DNA of 64,000 bases from positions 62,001 to 126,000 of the forward strand of contig NZ_CP177354.1 in NCBI RefSeq assembly GCF_046844695.1, in the 5' to 3' direction. This document shows positions 24,866-31,678 of the stretch, piece after piece. This DNA is from Pokkaliibacter plantistimulans (lineage in GTDB: Bacteria; Pseudomonadota; Gammaproteobacteria; Pseudomonadales; Balneatricaceae). Made by a program: the position numbers and the translations under genes. Below the pieces are notes generated by a model. It searched no databases. It saw only the letters and a list, made by a program, of their open reading frames with translations, and was not told where the DNA came from. How positions within the stretch are numbered: the first letter of the stretch is position 1; every line of letters begins with the position of its first letter.

Positions 24866-25075
24866 TTGTCTTTAATCCTGCCCAGGGCTTGTCCAGTCTG
24901 GCTGGCTGCGGTTTACCTTGCCAGAACTGTTCCACATTCGATGAGTTCCACCCCGCTTTACACAGCAGAGCGATACCTTGACTGTTCTTTGTAATCCAGA
25001 TTGTTCTTTATAACCCACTCCCACAGCACCGCCAAGCTGATGCTGGAGGTTGCCACAGGCTCGCTCAGACGAGCA

Positions 25076-25186
25076 TCACTGGCTGGTCTGCGCCGAAGAC
25101 TGCTGAGGCAAATACAGCGGCCCCTTGTTACCACATCCGGCCAGCAGGCTGGTGGTGAGAATCAGCAGAGCAAACACTATGCGCAT
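25076..25186 (-). CDS. lptM: LptM (YifL/LppL-like) small lipoprotein
   Basis: A 36-residue lipoprotein precursor, MRIVFALLILTTSLLAGC with lipobox LLAGC, then NKGPLYLPQ, the conserved G-x-K-G-P-L-Y-x-P motif of LptM. LptM was reported to help the LptDE lipopolysaccharide translocon mature. AAGGAAA precedes the ATG at 25186. It is divergent from cyaY and upstream of dapF, the E. coli order. A 210-bp gap separates it from dapF. A longer frame reaching 25360 is not needed and hides the lipobox. Confidence 0.9.
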   Translation of the reverse strand: MRIVFALLILTTSLLAGCGNKGPLYLPQQSSAQTSQ

Positions 25187-25393
25187 TGACCGGTTTCCTT
25201 TCTGACCAGGCAACGCCTGCCTGGGTACGGTGACATCAAGAGAGGCGCCCAGCAGGGCTTGCCACAGAGAATCACTGGCGTGCGTCACAGCTCTTGAAAA
25301 AAGCCGTTGGACCAGCAAAACAATTGGGCGATTATAGCCCGTCGCCCCAGGCGATCCCACCCAAAATGTTTATTTGTTAATCAGGAGCAGCCG

Positions 25394-25717
25394 ATGACCG
25401 AGAGCGAATTCCACCAGCAGGTTGATGACACGCTGGAGCAGGTGGAAACCATCCTTGATGATGCCGAAAGCGATCTCGACGTTAATCTCAACAATGGCAT
25501 TCTGACCGTCATCTGTGAGAACGGCAGCCGCATTATTCTGACCCGGCAGACACCGGTCAAACAGCTGTGGCTGGCGACCAAGCAGGATGGCTATCACTTT
25601 GACTGGGACAGTGACGAAGGCTGCTGGCTGGAGAAAGCCAAGGGCGGCACCCTGGCAGAACGCCTGCAGGAAGCGCTGCATGCTCAGGCAGGTGAAACCC
25701 TGACGTTTGCTCTGTAG
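25394..25717 (+). CDS. cyaY: Frataxin homologue CyaY
   Basis: A 107-residue iron-binding regulator of iron-sulfur cluster assembly. The acidic first helix (ESEFHQQVDDTLEQVETILDD) and the sheet residues DVNLNNGILTVICENGSRIIL, RQTPVKQLWLAT and FDWDSDEGCWL are diagnostic. CAGGAGCAG precedes the ATG at 25394; the frame is open 29 codons upstream but that part is not frataxin-like. It is divergent from lptM-dapF and convergent with pspF. Confidence 0.95.
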   Translation: MTESEFHQQVDDTLEQVETILDDAESDLDVNLNNGILTVICENGSRIILTRQTPVKQLWLATKQDGYHFDWDSDEGCWLEKAKGGTLAERLQEALHAQAGETLTFAL

Positions 25718-25744
25718 GCCACAGCCCGGCATACCCTCCCCTTC

Positions 25745-26791
25745 TCAATTACCCTGACGCTGCGCCAGCAACTCAGGGTACTTGCGCAAAGCCGCTCGCA
25801 GCTGGTGGTAAGTGAGCCCCAGAGCAGCGGCAGCCTGCCGCTGATGAAAGCCATGCGCAGTCAGCGCCTGTCCAATCAGCTGCTGCTCCTGTTGCTCCAG
25901 CAGCGCCCGCAGATCCATGGGATAACGCACCGGTACAGCCTCGTTGCCACTCTTCTGCTCGGCATCGACCGGCGAAGCGGTCTCATCGTTCGCCCCGGTA
26001 AACGGATAGGCTTGCCAGCTGACTGCAAAGGGATCAAGCACGATATGCTGAACAGGCATCGCTGGTTCTTCATGACGATAGACACTGCGCTCCACCACGT
26101 TTTTCAGCTCACGAATGTTGCCGGGCCAGTGGTAGTCCAGCAGCTCACGCATGGCGGCTGGCGAGAATCCGGCGAAGTATTCACGTTGCAGCTCCAGAGA
26201 CATGCGCAGAGCAAAATGCTCTGCCAGCTCGGCAATGTCATCCTGCCGCACTCGCAGCGGTGGCAGGTTGATCACATCAAACGCCAGGCGATCCAGCAGA
26301 TCACCGCGAAACGCTCCCGATGTGACCAGCTCAGGCAAACAGGCGTTGGTAGCGGCAACGACCCGCACATCAACCTGCAGGGTGCGGCTACCACCCAACC
26401 GTTCAAAGCGGCCGTACTCAATCACCCGCAACAGCTTTTCCTGCACCTGCAGTGAGGCCGTCGCCAGCTCGTCGAGGAACAGGGTGCCACCATCAGCACG
26501 CTCAAACAGCCCGGCACGACTGCGACTGGCGCCGGTAAAAGCACCGGCCTCGTGACCAAACAGCTCCGACTCCAGCAGATGCTCGCTCATCGCTGCACAG
26601 TTGACCTGCAGATAAGGTTGTTGCCAGCGCCCGGACAGATAGTGCAGGCGCTCGGCAATCAGCTCCTTGCCGGTACCGCGCTCACCAATAACCAGCACCG
26701 GCCGATTCAGCACCGCAACTTTCGACGTCTGTTGTAGCACCTGATGCAAGGCTTCCGAACTGCCAATGATGTTCTGCCTGGCCGACGCCAT
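25745..26791 (-). CDS. pspF: Phage shock protein operon activator PspF
   Basis: A 348-residue bacterial enhancer-binding protein lacking a receiver domain. Walker A GERGTGKE is at 36-43, the sigma-54 contact loop GAFTGA at 83-88, Walker B GGTLFLDE at 101-108, and a Fis-type HTH (RQAAAALGLTYHQLRAAL) at the C-terminus. PspF drives psp transcription and is held inactive by PspA. I chose the ATG at 26791 with GGGAGG upstream instead of a frame start six codons earlier. It is divergent from pspABC, the standard layout. Confidence 0.94.
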   Translation of the reverse strand: MASARQNIIGSSEALHQVLQQTSKVAVLNRPVLVIGERGTGKELIAERLHYLSGRWQQPYLQVNCAAMSEHLLESELFGHEAGAFTGASRSRAGLFERADGGTLFLDELATASLQVQEKLLRVIEYGRFERLGGSRTLQVDVRVVAATNACLPELVTSGAFRGDLLDRLAFDVINLPPLRVRQDDIAELAEHFALRMSLELQREYFAGFSPAAMRELLDYHWPGNIRELKNVVERSVYRHEEPAMPVQHIVLDPFAVSWQAYPFTGANDETASPVDAEQKSGNEAVPVRYPMDLRALLEQQEQQLIGQALTAHGFHQRQAAAALGLTYHQLRAALRKYPELLAQRQGN

Positions 26792-26953
26792 AGTTCCTCC
26801 CTGCGACACATTGTGAAATCTGGCTGTTTGAGCCAGTTACTGCAGTCAAAAAAGCCATAAAAAAGCGTATTTAGCCAAAAATATTAATCTGAGAACCTTT
26901 AACAGCGCAGCGATGCTGACAAAAACACTTCAAAAACAGCGAGTTAAAAACAC

Positions 26954-26968
26954 TGGCACAGCTATCGC
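26954..26968 (+). promoter_or_regulatory. Sigma-54 promoter of pspABC
   Basis: TGGCAC-N5-TCGC at 26954-26968 matches the -24/-12 consensus TGGCAC-N5-TTGC with one mismatch, 53 bp before the pspA ATG. PspF upstream sites would lie in the A-rich segment 26820-26940, but individual sites could not be fixed. Confidence 0.85.
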
Positions 26969-27020
26969 TATATACCGATGGTCACATCCCGCTTTCTGCC
27001 CTGATCAAAGGAGAACCACC

Positions 27021-27698
27021 ATGGGAATTTTTTCACGCTTTGGCGACATCATTAATGCCAACCTGACCGCCCTGCTCGACCGTGCTGAAGACCCGGCCAA
27101 GATGATTCGCATGATGATTCAGGAAATGGAGGAAACTCTGGTGGAAGTACGCACCACCTCCGCCCGGGTCATCGCCGACCGCAAGGAACAGGAGCGCCGG
27201 GTAGCCCGTCTGCAGCAAGAAGCCAGCGACTGGGAAGCCAAGGCCCGGCTGGCGATCAGCAAAGGTCGTGAAGATCTGGCCCGCGCCGCTCTGGCCGAGC
27301 AGCAGGCGGTAGAAGACAGCCTCAAAGCCTGCAGCCGCGAACTCACCATCATTGAAGAACAGCTGCAGGTGCTGCACGAGGAAATCGGTCAGCTGCAACA
27401 GAAACTGGACGATGCCAAGGCCAAGCAGAAAGCCTTACTGGTACGCGAGCAAACCAGCCGCTCACGCATGGACATGCGCCGTAGTGGCAACCGTGAGAAG
27501 CTGGAAGAGGCATTCCGCAAGTTCGATGCCTATGAGCGCAAGATGGACAATCTGGAAGCGCAACTGGAGTCCGAGGATCTTGGCCGAGGCCGCAGCCTGC
27601 ATGACGAATTTGCAGAGCTGGAGCGCAACGACAAGGTAGAAGAAGCCCTTGCCGCCCTGAAGGCACGGATGAGCGGTGACTCACGGAGCGATAGTTAA
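27021..27698 (+). CDS. pspA: Phage shock protein A
   Basis: A 225-residue coiled-coil protein of the PspA/IM30/ESCRT-III-like family. MGIFSRFGDIINANLTALLD with the amphipathic first helix, then KMIRMMIQEMEETLVEVR, and long alpha-helical heptads follow to about 190. PspA stabilises the inner membrane under stress and binds PspF. AAAGGAG precedes the ATG at 27021; the frame is open 36 codons upstream across the promoter. Its stop overlaps the pspB start by one base. Confidence 0.96.
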   Translation: MGIFSRFGDIINANLTALLDRAEDPAKMIRMMIQEMEETLVEVRTTSARVIADRKEQERRVARLQQEASDWEAKARLAISKGREDLARAALAEQQAVEDSLKACSRELTIIEEQLQVLHEEIGQLQQKLDDAKAKQKALLVREQTSRSRMDMRRSGNREKLEEAFRKFDAYERKMDNLEAQLESEDLGRGRSLHDEFAELERNDKVEEALAALKARMSGDSRSDS

Positions 27699-27958
27699 TG
27701 AGCATGCTGGTGTTCTTTTTCGTGCCGGCGGTGATCTTTCTCACCGTCGTCGCTCCCATCTGGCTGATCCTGCATTACTGGACCCGTTCACGACAGAACA
27801 AGGGTCTGAGTGATGAGGAACGCCAGACGCTGGAAGATGCCCTGAGCGTGGCGGAACGACTGGAAAAACGTGTCGCCACGCTGGAAACCATTCTGGATGC
27901 GGAGCATCCGAACTGGCGCACCGCCCGTGAGGATGACTACCGTCGAGGAGGAAGCTGA
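27698..27958 (+). CDS. pspB: Phage shock protein B
   Basis: An 86-residue inner-membrane protein with one N-terminal membrane segment (about 3-26, rich in F, V, I) and a cytoplasmic coiled-coil tail containing LSDEERQTLEDALSVAERLEKRVATLE. With PspC it senses envelope stress and recruits PspA. Overlaps pspA by one base, and its stop overlaps the pspC start. Length is about ten residues more than E. coli PspB. Confidence 0.93.
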   Translation: MSMLVFFFVPAVIFLTVVAPIWLILHYWTRSRQNKGLSDEERQTLEDALSVAERLEKRVATLETILDAEHPNWRTAREDDYRRGGS

Positions 27959-28347
27959 TGAACAGTGCCAATAAAGACAATGGTTACCTGCGTAACCTGT
28001 ATCGCAGCTCCAGCCAGGGCTGGATCGCCGGCGTCTGTGCCGGGCTGGCAGAGAGTTACGGCCAGCCAGTGTGGCTGGCTCGTATAGTAATGCTGACCCT
28101 GTTTGTATTCAGCGGCAGCCTCGGTGTTCTGCTGTATCTGGCTGGCGTCATTCTGCTCAAACGTCGCCCGCTCAGCGCCCGGGAGGCCGAACCACGCCAG
28201 CCGAAGTTTGATTACGGGCAACCCCTGACCCAGCGTGCTCGCGCCCTGGCTGAGCGGATGCGAGAACTGGATCGCCGCCTGCAGCGGATGGAGCGCTATG
28301 TCACCTCCAACCGCTTTCGCTATGACAAAGAGTTTCGTGATCTGTGA
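27958..28347 (+). CDS. pspC: Phage shock protein C
   Basis: A 129-residue PspC-domain protein: RNLYRSSSQGWIAGVCAGLAESYG (about 13-36) leads into a membrane segment at about 43-67 (VMLTLFVFSGSLGVLLYLAGVILL), followed by a charged cytoplasmic or periplasmic coiled-coil tail ending RMERYVTSNRFRYDKEFRDL. With PspB it forms the membrane sensor of the Psp response. GAGGAGGAAGC precedes the ATG. No pspD follows. Confidence 0.94.
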   Translation: MNSANKDNGYLRNLYRSSSQGWIAGVCAGLAESYGQPVWLARIVMLTLFVFSGSLGVLLYLAGVILLKRRPLSAREAEPRQPKFDYGQPLTQRARALAERMRELDRRLQRMERYVTSNRFRYDKEFRDL

Positions 28348-28363
28348 CGCTGTTGGCTGAACC

Positions 28364-29257
28364 TCAGGCGGAGGTCGCTTTGGCCACCGCCAGCCAGACC
28401 GCCACTGCGGTCAGGCCGACACCACAGACACTCAACAGGCTGAGATGCTCATTGAACAGCAACCAGCCCTCCAGCGTGGTCAGGGGTGGCACCAGATAGA
28501 AGTAACTGGCCACCTTGGCCGATTCTCCTTCACGAATCATCACCATCAACAGCAGGATCGCGGTCAGCGACAGGCCCAGCACCAGCCAGGCCATGGCCAG
28601 CAGCAGCTGGGTTGACCAGATCACCGTGGCGCTTTCCGTACTCCAGGTCATCAGCCCCATCATCAGCGCCGCCGCACAGTACTGCCAGAATGTCCCTGTC
28701 AGCAGTGGCACCTTCCCGCCGTGGCGCTTCTGATACAGGGTACCGGCGCAGATCCCCAGCAGCGCAGCCAATGCCCACAATATCCCCGCTGGCTGCACAG
28801 CTCCTGCAGCAGCCTGACGACCCAGCACCACCAGAATGACCCCCAGCAACCCGAGCCAGAAACCCAGCAACTGCATGGAGGTCAGACGCTCAGCTAGCCA
28901 GTAGCGTGCGATCACCGCCGTCAGCAATGGCTGCAACCCGACAATAATGGCTGTCATCCCGGCAGGCAGCCCGGTCTTGATGGCGGCAAAGACACCGCCC
29001 AGATACAAGCCATGCACAAGCGCTCCTACCAGCATCTGCTGACGGGCTTGCGCCCAGCTGGGCCAGGGCGTGCGCTGCCAACCAATCAGGATGGCAAACA
29101 CCACCAGCGTCAGCAGCATGCGGATAAACAGAAAGTTGAACGGCTCAATATAGGGCAGACCGTATTTGGCACCGATAAAGCCGGTACTCCACAGCAGCAC
29201 AAATGCCCAGGGTACCAGCGCCAACCACGGGCTGGTCGACGTCTTGGCAGGTGTCAT
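28364..29257 (-). CDS. DMT superfamily EamA-type transporter
   Basis: A 297-residue membrane protein with about ten hydrophobic segments in two EamA repeats (about 15-145 and 155-290). WSTGFIGAKYGLPYIEPFNFLFIRM is the typical first-repeat motif of EamA exporters. GAGAGGATATCGCC precedes the ATG. Such proteins export amino acids or metabolites; substrate unknown. Convergent with pspC (16 bp). A good sigma-70 promoter with a palindrome in its spacer lies upstream. Confidence 0.88.
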   Translation of the reverse strand: MTPAKTSTSPWLALVPWAFVLLWSTGFIGAKYGLPYIEPFNFLFIRMLLTLVVFAILIGWQRTPWPSWAQARQQMLVGALVHGLYLGGVFAAIKTGLPAGMTAIIVGLQPLLTAVIARYWLAERLTSMQLLGFWLGLLGVILVVLGRQAAAGAVQPAGILWALAALLGICAGTLYQKRHGGKVPLLTGTFWQYCAAALMMGLMTWSTESATVIWSTQLLLAMAWLVLGLSLTAILLLMVMIREGESAKVASYFYLVPPLTTLEGWLLFNEHLSLLSVCGVGLTAVAVWLAVAKATSA

Positions 29258-29298
29258 GGCGATATCCTCTCTGGCAGCAGCCTCTTAGCAGGCGGACC

Positions 29299-29328
29299 AC
29301 TATAAATTGCATGCAATCTGACAAACAA
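29299..29328 (-). promoter_or_regulatory. Promoter of the EamA gene with a palindromic operator in the spacer
   Basis: On the minus strand, TTGTTT (29323-29328) and TATAGT (29299-29304) are separated by 18 bases, a reasonable sigma-70 pair 42 bp before the EamA ATG. The spacer contains the perfect 12-bp palindrome ATTGCATGCAAT (29306-29317), well placed to bind a repressor. The rest of the 29258-29626 gap, up to the plus-strand orphan, shows no gene. Confidence 0.55.
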
Positions 29329-29626
29329 CGGTAAGTCTTGCTCATGCTGCCAGACGGTCAAGGGAGGTTCAGCGACAAGACATGCACAGAAACAGATAAA
29401 TCCACATCTTGACCGTGCAACTGTGCGACCTTGAACCATACTTAAACGACTGCCCACCTCAGTAACAACCGTTGCTGGAAGGGACAGGCAGCACTGAGAG
29501 CATTTCTGACCCGAAGGATGGCATTGACCGTGGGCAGGTCACGGGCAACAGGTCACCACTGGCGTCTCGTCTGAGTTTTGCAGTGGATCGACCGGCGCTT
29601 GCGGGGTTAGTACAGAGAGAAGAGTC

Positions 29627-29992
29627 ATGCAACAAACGATTTCCGATTTGGGTCTGCTGCTTTCGCTTGATCGCTTTGCCGGGCAAGCGGATATCATTGA
29701 TGCCGATGCCCGTCAGCAGCGCGATGGCAGCTGGCGTTTCGATGTCACTATCTACACCAACAAGCCCACTGCCCAGCATTATGCCGACCGATGGGAGGTT
29801 TTGACGGAAGAAGGTGAAGTGCTGGCCATCACCTACATGTCACTGAACGACCAAACCGAACAGCCCTGCAATCAGACCATGACAGGCGTCATGATTCCGG
29901 ACAACGTCACGCTGGTCTATCTGCGTGCCCACGACAGTCATCTGGGTTATGCAGGTAACACCATCACCCTGCCTCTGCAGCGCCTCAACTGA
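29627..29992 (+). CDS. Hypothetical protein, 121 residues
   Basis: Not recognised. The ATG is preceded by GAGAAGAG, and codon use resembles neighbouring genes. It has no signal peptide or membrane segment; the predicted character is mixed alpha/beta with DVTIYTNKPTAQHYADRWEVL, EEGEVLAITYMSLND and MIPDNVTLVYLRAHDSHLGYAGNTITLPL, suggesting a small beta-sandwich-like domain. A 369-bp gap separates it from the divergent EamA gene, and it converges on dedA. Its function cannot be told. Confidence 0.7.
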   Translation: MQQTISDLGLLLSLDRFAGQADIIDADARQQRDGSWRFDVTIYTNKPTAQHYADRWEVLTEEGEVLAITYMSLNDQTEQPCNQTMTGVMIPDNVTLVYLRAHDSHLGYAGNTITLPLQRLN

Positions 29993-30034
29993 CAGACGAC
30001 CGTGCACAACCCTGAGCCTCGCGGGCGAGCCACC

Positions 30035-30586
30035 TCACGCCGCCCGCTGACGCCGACCTCGCCGCCACCACAACACCACAGCGATCAGGCAAAGCACCGC
30101 CACCAGCGCCAAGGGCAGGGTGGCAGCAAAGCGGCTCCAGAACTCATGCAGCCCCATACCAACCCCGACCACCACCATGCTCCAGAAGACCGCCCCGACC
30201 AGATTGAAGAAGACAAATACCCAAAGCGGTAACGGCGTGGTCCCGAACAGCGCAGGCCCCAGCGCTCGCAGACCATAAAGAAAGCGGTTCACGATAATCA
30301 GCGGTGCATGGTAGCGACTGATCAGCCGTTGCATACGCTCCACACGTGGCTGCAGGCGCGGCCAGGCATAGATCAGCCGATCGCCGTAACGTCGCCCCAG
30401 CCAGAACCAGAACTGATCTCCGATAAAGCTGCAGATGACTGACAGCAGGATCACCTTGAGATAAAGCAGCTGCCCCTGACTAATGGCCAGACCGGCCAGC
30501 ACCAGCACGGTTTCCCCTTCCAGCAGGGTGCCAATGGCAATTGCGAGATAGCCATAATGACCGACCCAGTACTCCCAACCATGCAT
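30035..30586 (-). CDS. DedA family inner-membrane protein
   Basis: A 183-residue DedA/SNARE-associated (VTT) domain protein. YLAIAIGTLLEGETVLVLAGLAISQG near the N-terminus carries the conserved E-G-E and G motifs; GDQFWFWLGRRYG and the re-entrant loop NRFLYGLRALGPALFG follow, then two C-terminal membrane segments. The family includes lipid flippases and proton-coupled transporters. I chose the ATG at 30586 because AGGAGG lies ten bases before it; the frame is open 53 codons upstream but that stretch contains a terminator. It is shorter than E. coli DedA at 219. Confidence 0.88.
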   Translation of the reverse strand: MHGWEYWVGHYGYLAIAIGTLLEGETVLVLAGLAISQGQLLYLKVILLSVICSFIGDQFWFWLGRRYGDRLIYAWPRLQPRVERMQRLISRYHAPLIIVNRFLYGLRALGPALFGTTPLPLWVFVFFNLVGAVFWSMVVVGVGMGLHEFWSRFAATLPLALVAVLCLIAVVLWWRRGRRQRAA

Positions 30587-30633
30587 GCGTGACCCGACCT
30601 CCTTTACCACTGAAGCAAAAAATCTGCACAACG

Positions 30634-30657
30634 AAAAAGCCCCGAACAGGACGGGGC
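30634..30657 (-). terminator. Intrinsic terminator on the minus strand, between pepSY and dedA
   Basis: GCCCCG (30639-30644) pairs with CGGGGC (30652-30657) across a 7-base loop; on the minus strand it is followed by TTTTT. It would end the pepSY transcript before dedA. The remaining 30658-30931 stretch holds no gene that I can see. Confidence 0.8.
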
Positions 30658-30931
30658 ACAAATCGTAAACCAACTCGAATTCGGAAAATGGGAGATATTC
30701 AGGACAAAAATCGGACAGGCCGACCTGAGGCGAACCTGCTGGCACAAGTCATGATGTCGTCTTCATCATGACCTATGCGCGTCGCTTTGATGCTGAGGAA
30801 TGATTTCAGATGGCGGAGCCCGACTTCCCTCGAACGATCTGAGAGAAGAAAGCTCAGCAACACAGCAGCGTAGCGACTAACCCCAGCTGGCTGAAAACGA
30901 TTTACAACAAGGTCATCAGCAACGCAGTGGA

Positions 30932-31189
30932 TCAGGCTTCGATTGCTTCGCCGCTGCGGGCGTTGTAATACAGGGTGTGATCCTGCAGGTCTTTACCGTG
31001 AATCTGGATTTGCCAGACTTCAATGCCGCCTTTCTGCACCTTGACTGCCTTACGCAGCTTACCGGGGTATGCATCTAGTGCTGCACGCTGGATACTTTCG
31101 GGGGTAACACCACTGTCTGCTTCTGCAAGACCACCGCCAGAGAACAGTACAGCGGCAACGTAAGTGGCAATAGCGCGATGTTTCAACAT
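30932..31189 (-). CDS. Small exported PepSY-domain protein
   Basis: An 85-residue protein. Residues 1-24 form a short signal peptide (YVAAVLFSGGGLAEA). The rest is a single PepSY domain: GVTPESIQRAALDAYPGKLRKAVKVQKGGIEVWQIQIHG, then DHTLYYNARSGEAIEA, with the usual V-Y-E-x-x-I pattern represented by IEVWQIQI. PepSY domains bind or inhibit proteases and other envelope proteins; small free-standing ones are often targets of two-component systems. GGAGGATCTACTAA precedes the ATG. Upstream on the same strand lie a sigma-54 promoter, palindromic sites, a MITE copy, and a sigma-54 activator with its kinase. Confidence 0.88.
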   Translation of the reverse strand: MLKHRAIATYVAAVLFSGGGLAEADSGVTPESIQRAALDAYPGKLRKAVKVQKGGIEVWQIQIHGKDLQDHTLYYNARSGEAIEA

Positions 31190-31281
31190 TTAGTAGATCC
31201 TCCTCTACGGTCTGGAGAATCTCCCCGTCCCATGCCATAACTCTCGGACGGGGAGATGACCAGAGAGTCATCTCTACTATT

Positions 31282-31296
31282 GCATCTGCTGTGCCA
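31282..31296 (-). promoter_or_regulatory. Sigma-54 promoter of the PepSY gene
   Basis: On the minus strand the sequence is TTGGCAC-AGCAG-ATGCA (31281-31297), that is TGGCAC-N5-ATGC against the consensus TGGCAC-N5-TTGC, one mismatch with the invariant GG and GC intact at the right spacing. It lies about 95 bp before the pepSY ATG, giving a leader of roughly 80 bases. Confidence 0.8.
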
Positions 31297-31360
31297 ACTC
31301 CTGAAAGCCTTGATTTTACTGGGCTTCGGCTTGATCAAGAGCAAAAAGCGAGCGGGAGAT

Positions 31361-31425
31361 GGTGGATATCAACCACCACCTCGGCAAATCGGTGGTTGAT
31401 ATAAACCAGTTGGGTGATATTACCC
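31361..31425. promoter_or_regulatory. Three related palindromes upstream of the sigma-54 promoter (putative enhancer)
   Basis: GGTGGATATCAACC (31361-31374), GGTTGATATAAACC (31394-31407) and GGGTGATATTACCC (31412-31425) share the near-palindromic pattern G-G-K-K-G-A-T-A-T-N-A-M-C-C. They lie about 65-145 bp upstream of the -24/-12 element, where NtrC-family activators bind. Two of them also combine to form a perfect 12-bp hairpin (ATATCAACCACC with GGTGGTTGATAT). The adjacent response-regulator gene is the obvious candidate to bind here. Confidence 0.65.
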
Positions 31426-31440
31426 ACTGCCAATGCATAA

Positions 31441-31652
31441 CAGGTTGTTGAAAATCTATCTGCGTTGCCGAATACCGCGTCAAAACAGGCTCACAGCCAA
31501 AGGCTGAACGTGCTTTAGCACGGTCCCGAAGGGGCGAGCGGAGCGAGTCAAATGCTCATTTAGTTCACTAAACTCCGCTTTTTCGCCTGTTTCTTGTGCC
31601 CTCGGGGTATTTCCTTGTCTCGGCTGCCTCGATAACGTTTTTCAACGACCTG
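31441..31652 (+). repeat. MITE-like dispersed repeat, copy 3
   Basis: A 212-bp element with ends CAGGTTGTTGAAAA and TTTTTCAACGACCTG, flanked on both sides by ATAA as a 4-bp target duplication. It separates the putative pepSY enhancer from the 3' end of the NtrC-type regulator gene. Same orientation and almost the same sequence as the copies at 3595-3806 and 11348-11560. Confidence 0.92.
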
Positions 31653-31678
31653 ATAAGCGCCGACCGGATCCACTCGCA

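Noticed and set aside
25307..25393. Extended N-terminus of CyaY
   Set aside because: The first 29 residues lie in the divergent promoter region and lack frataxin character; a good ribosome site precedes the later ATG.
31361..31407. The palindromes before the PepSY gene as a terminator of the regulator operon
   Set aside because: The hairpin has no T tract on the minus strand, and the MITE copy lies between it and the regulator gene; an operator role fits better.
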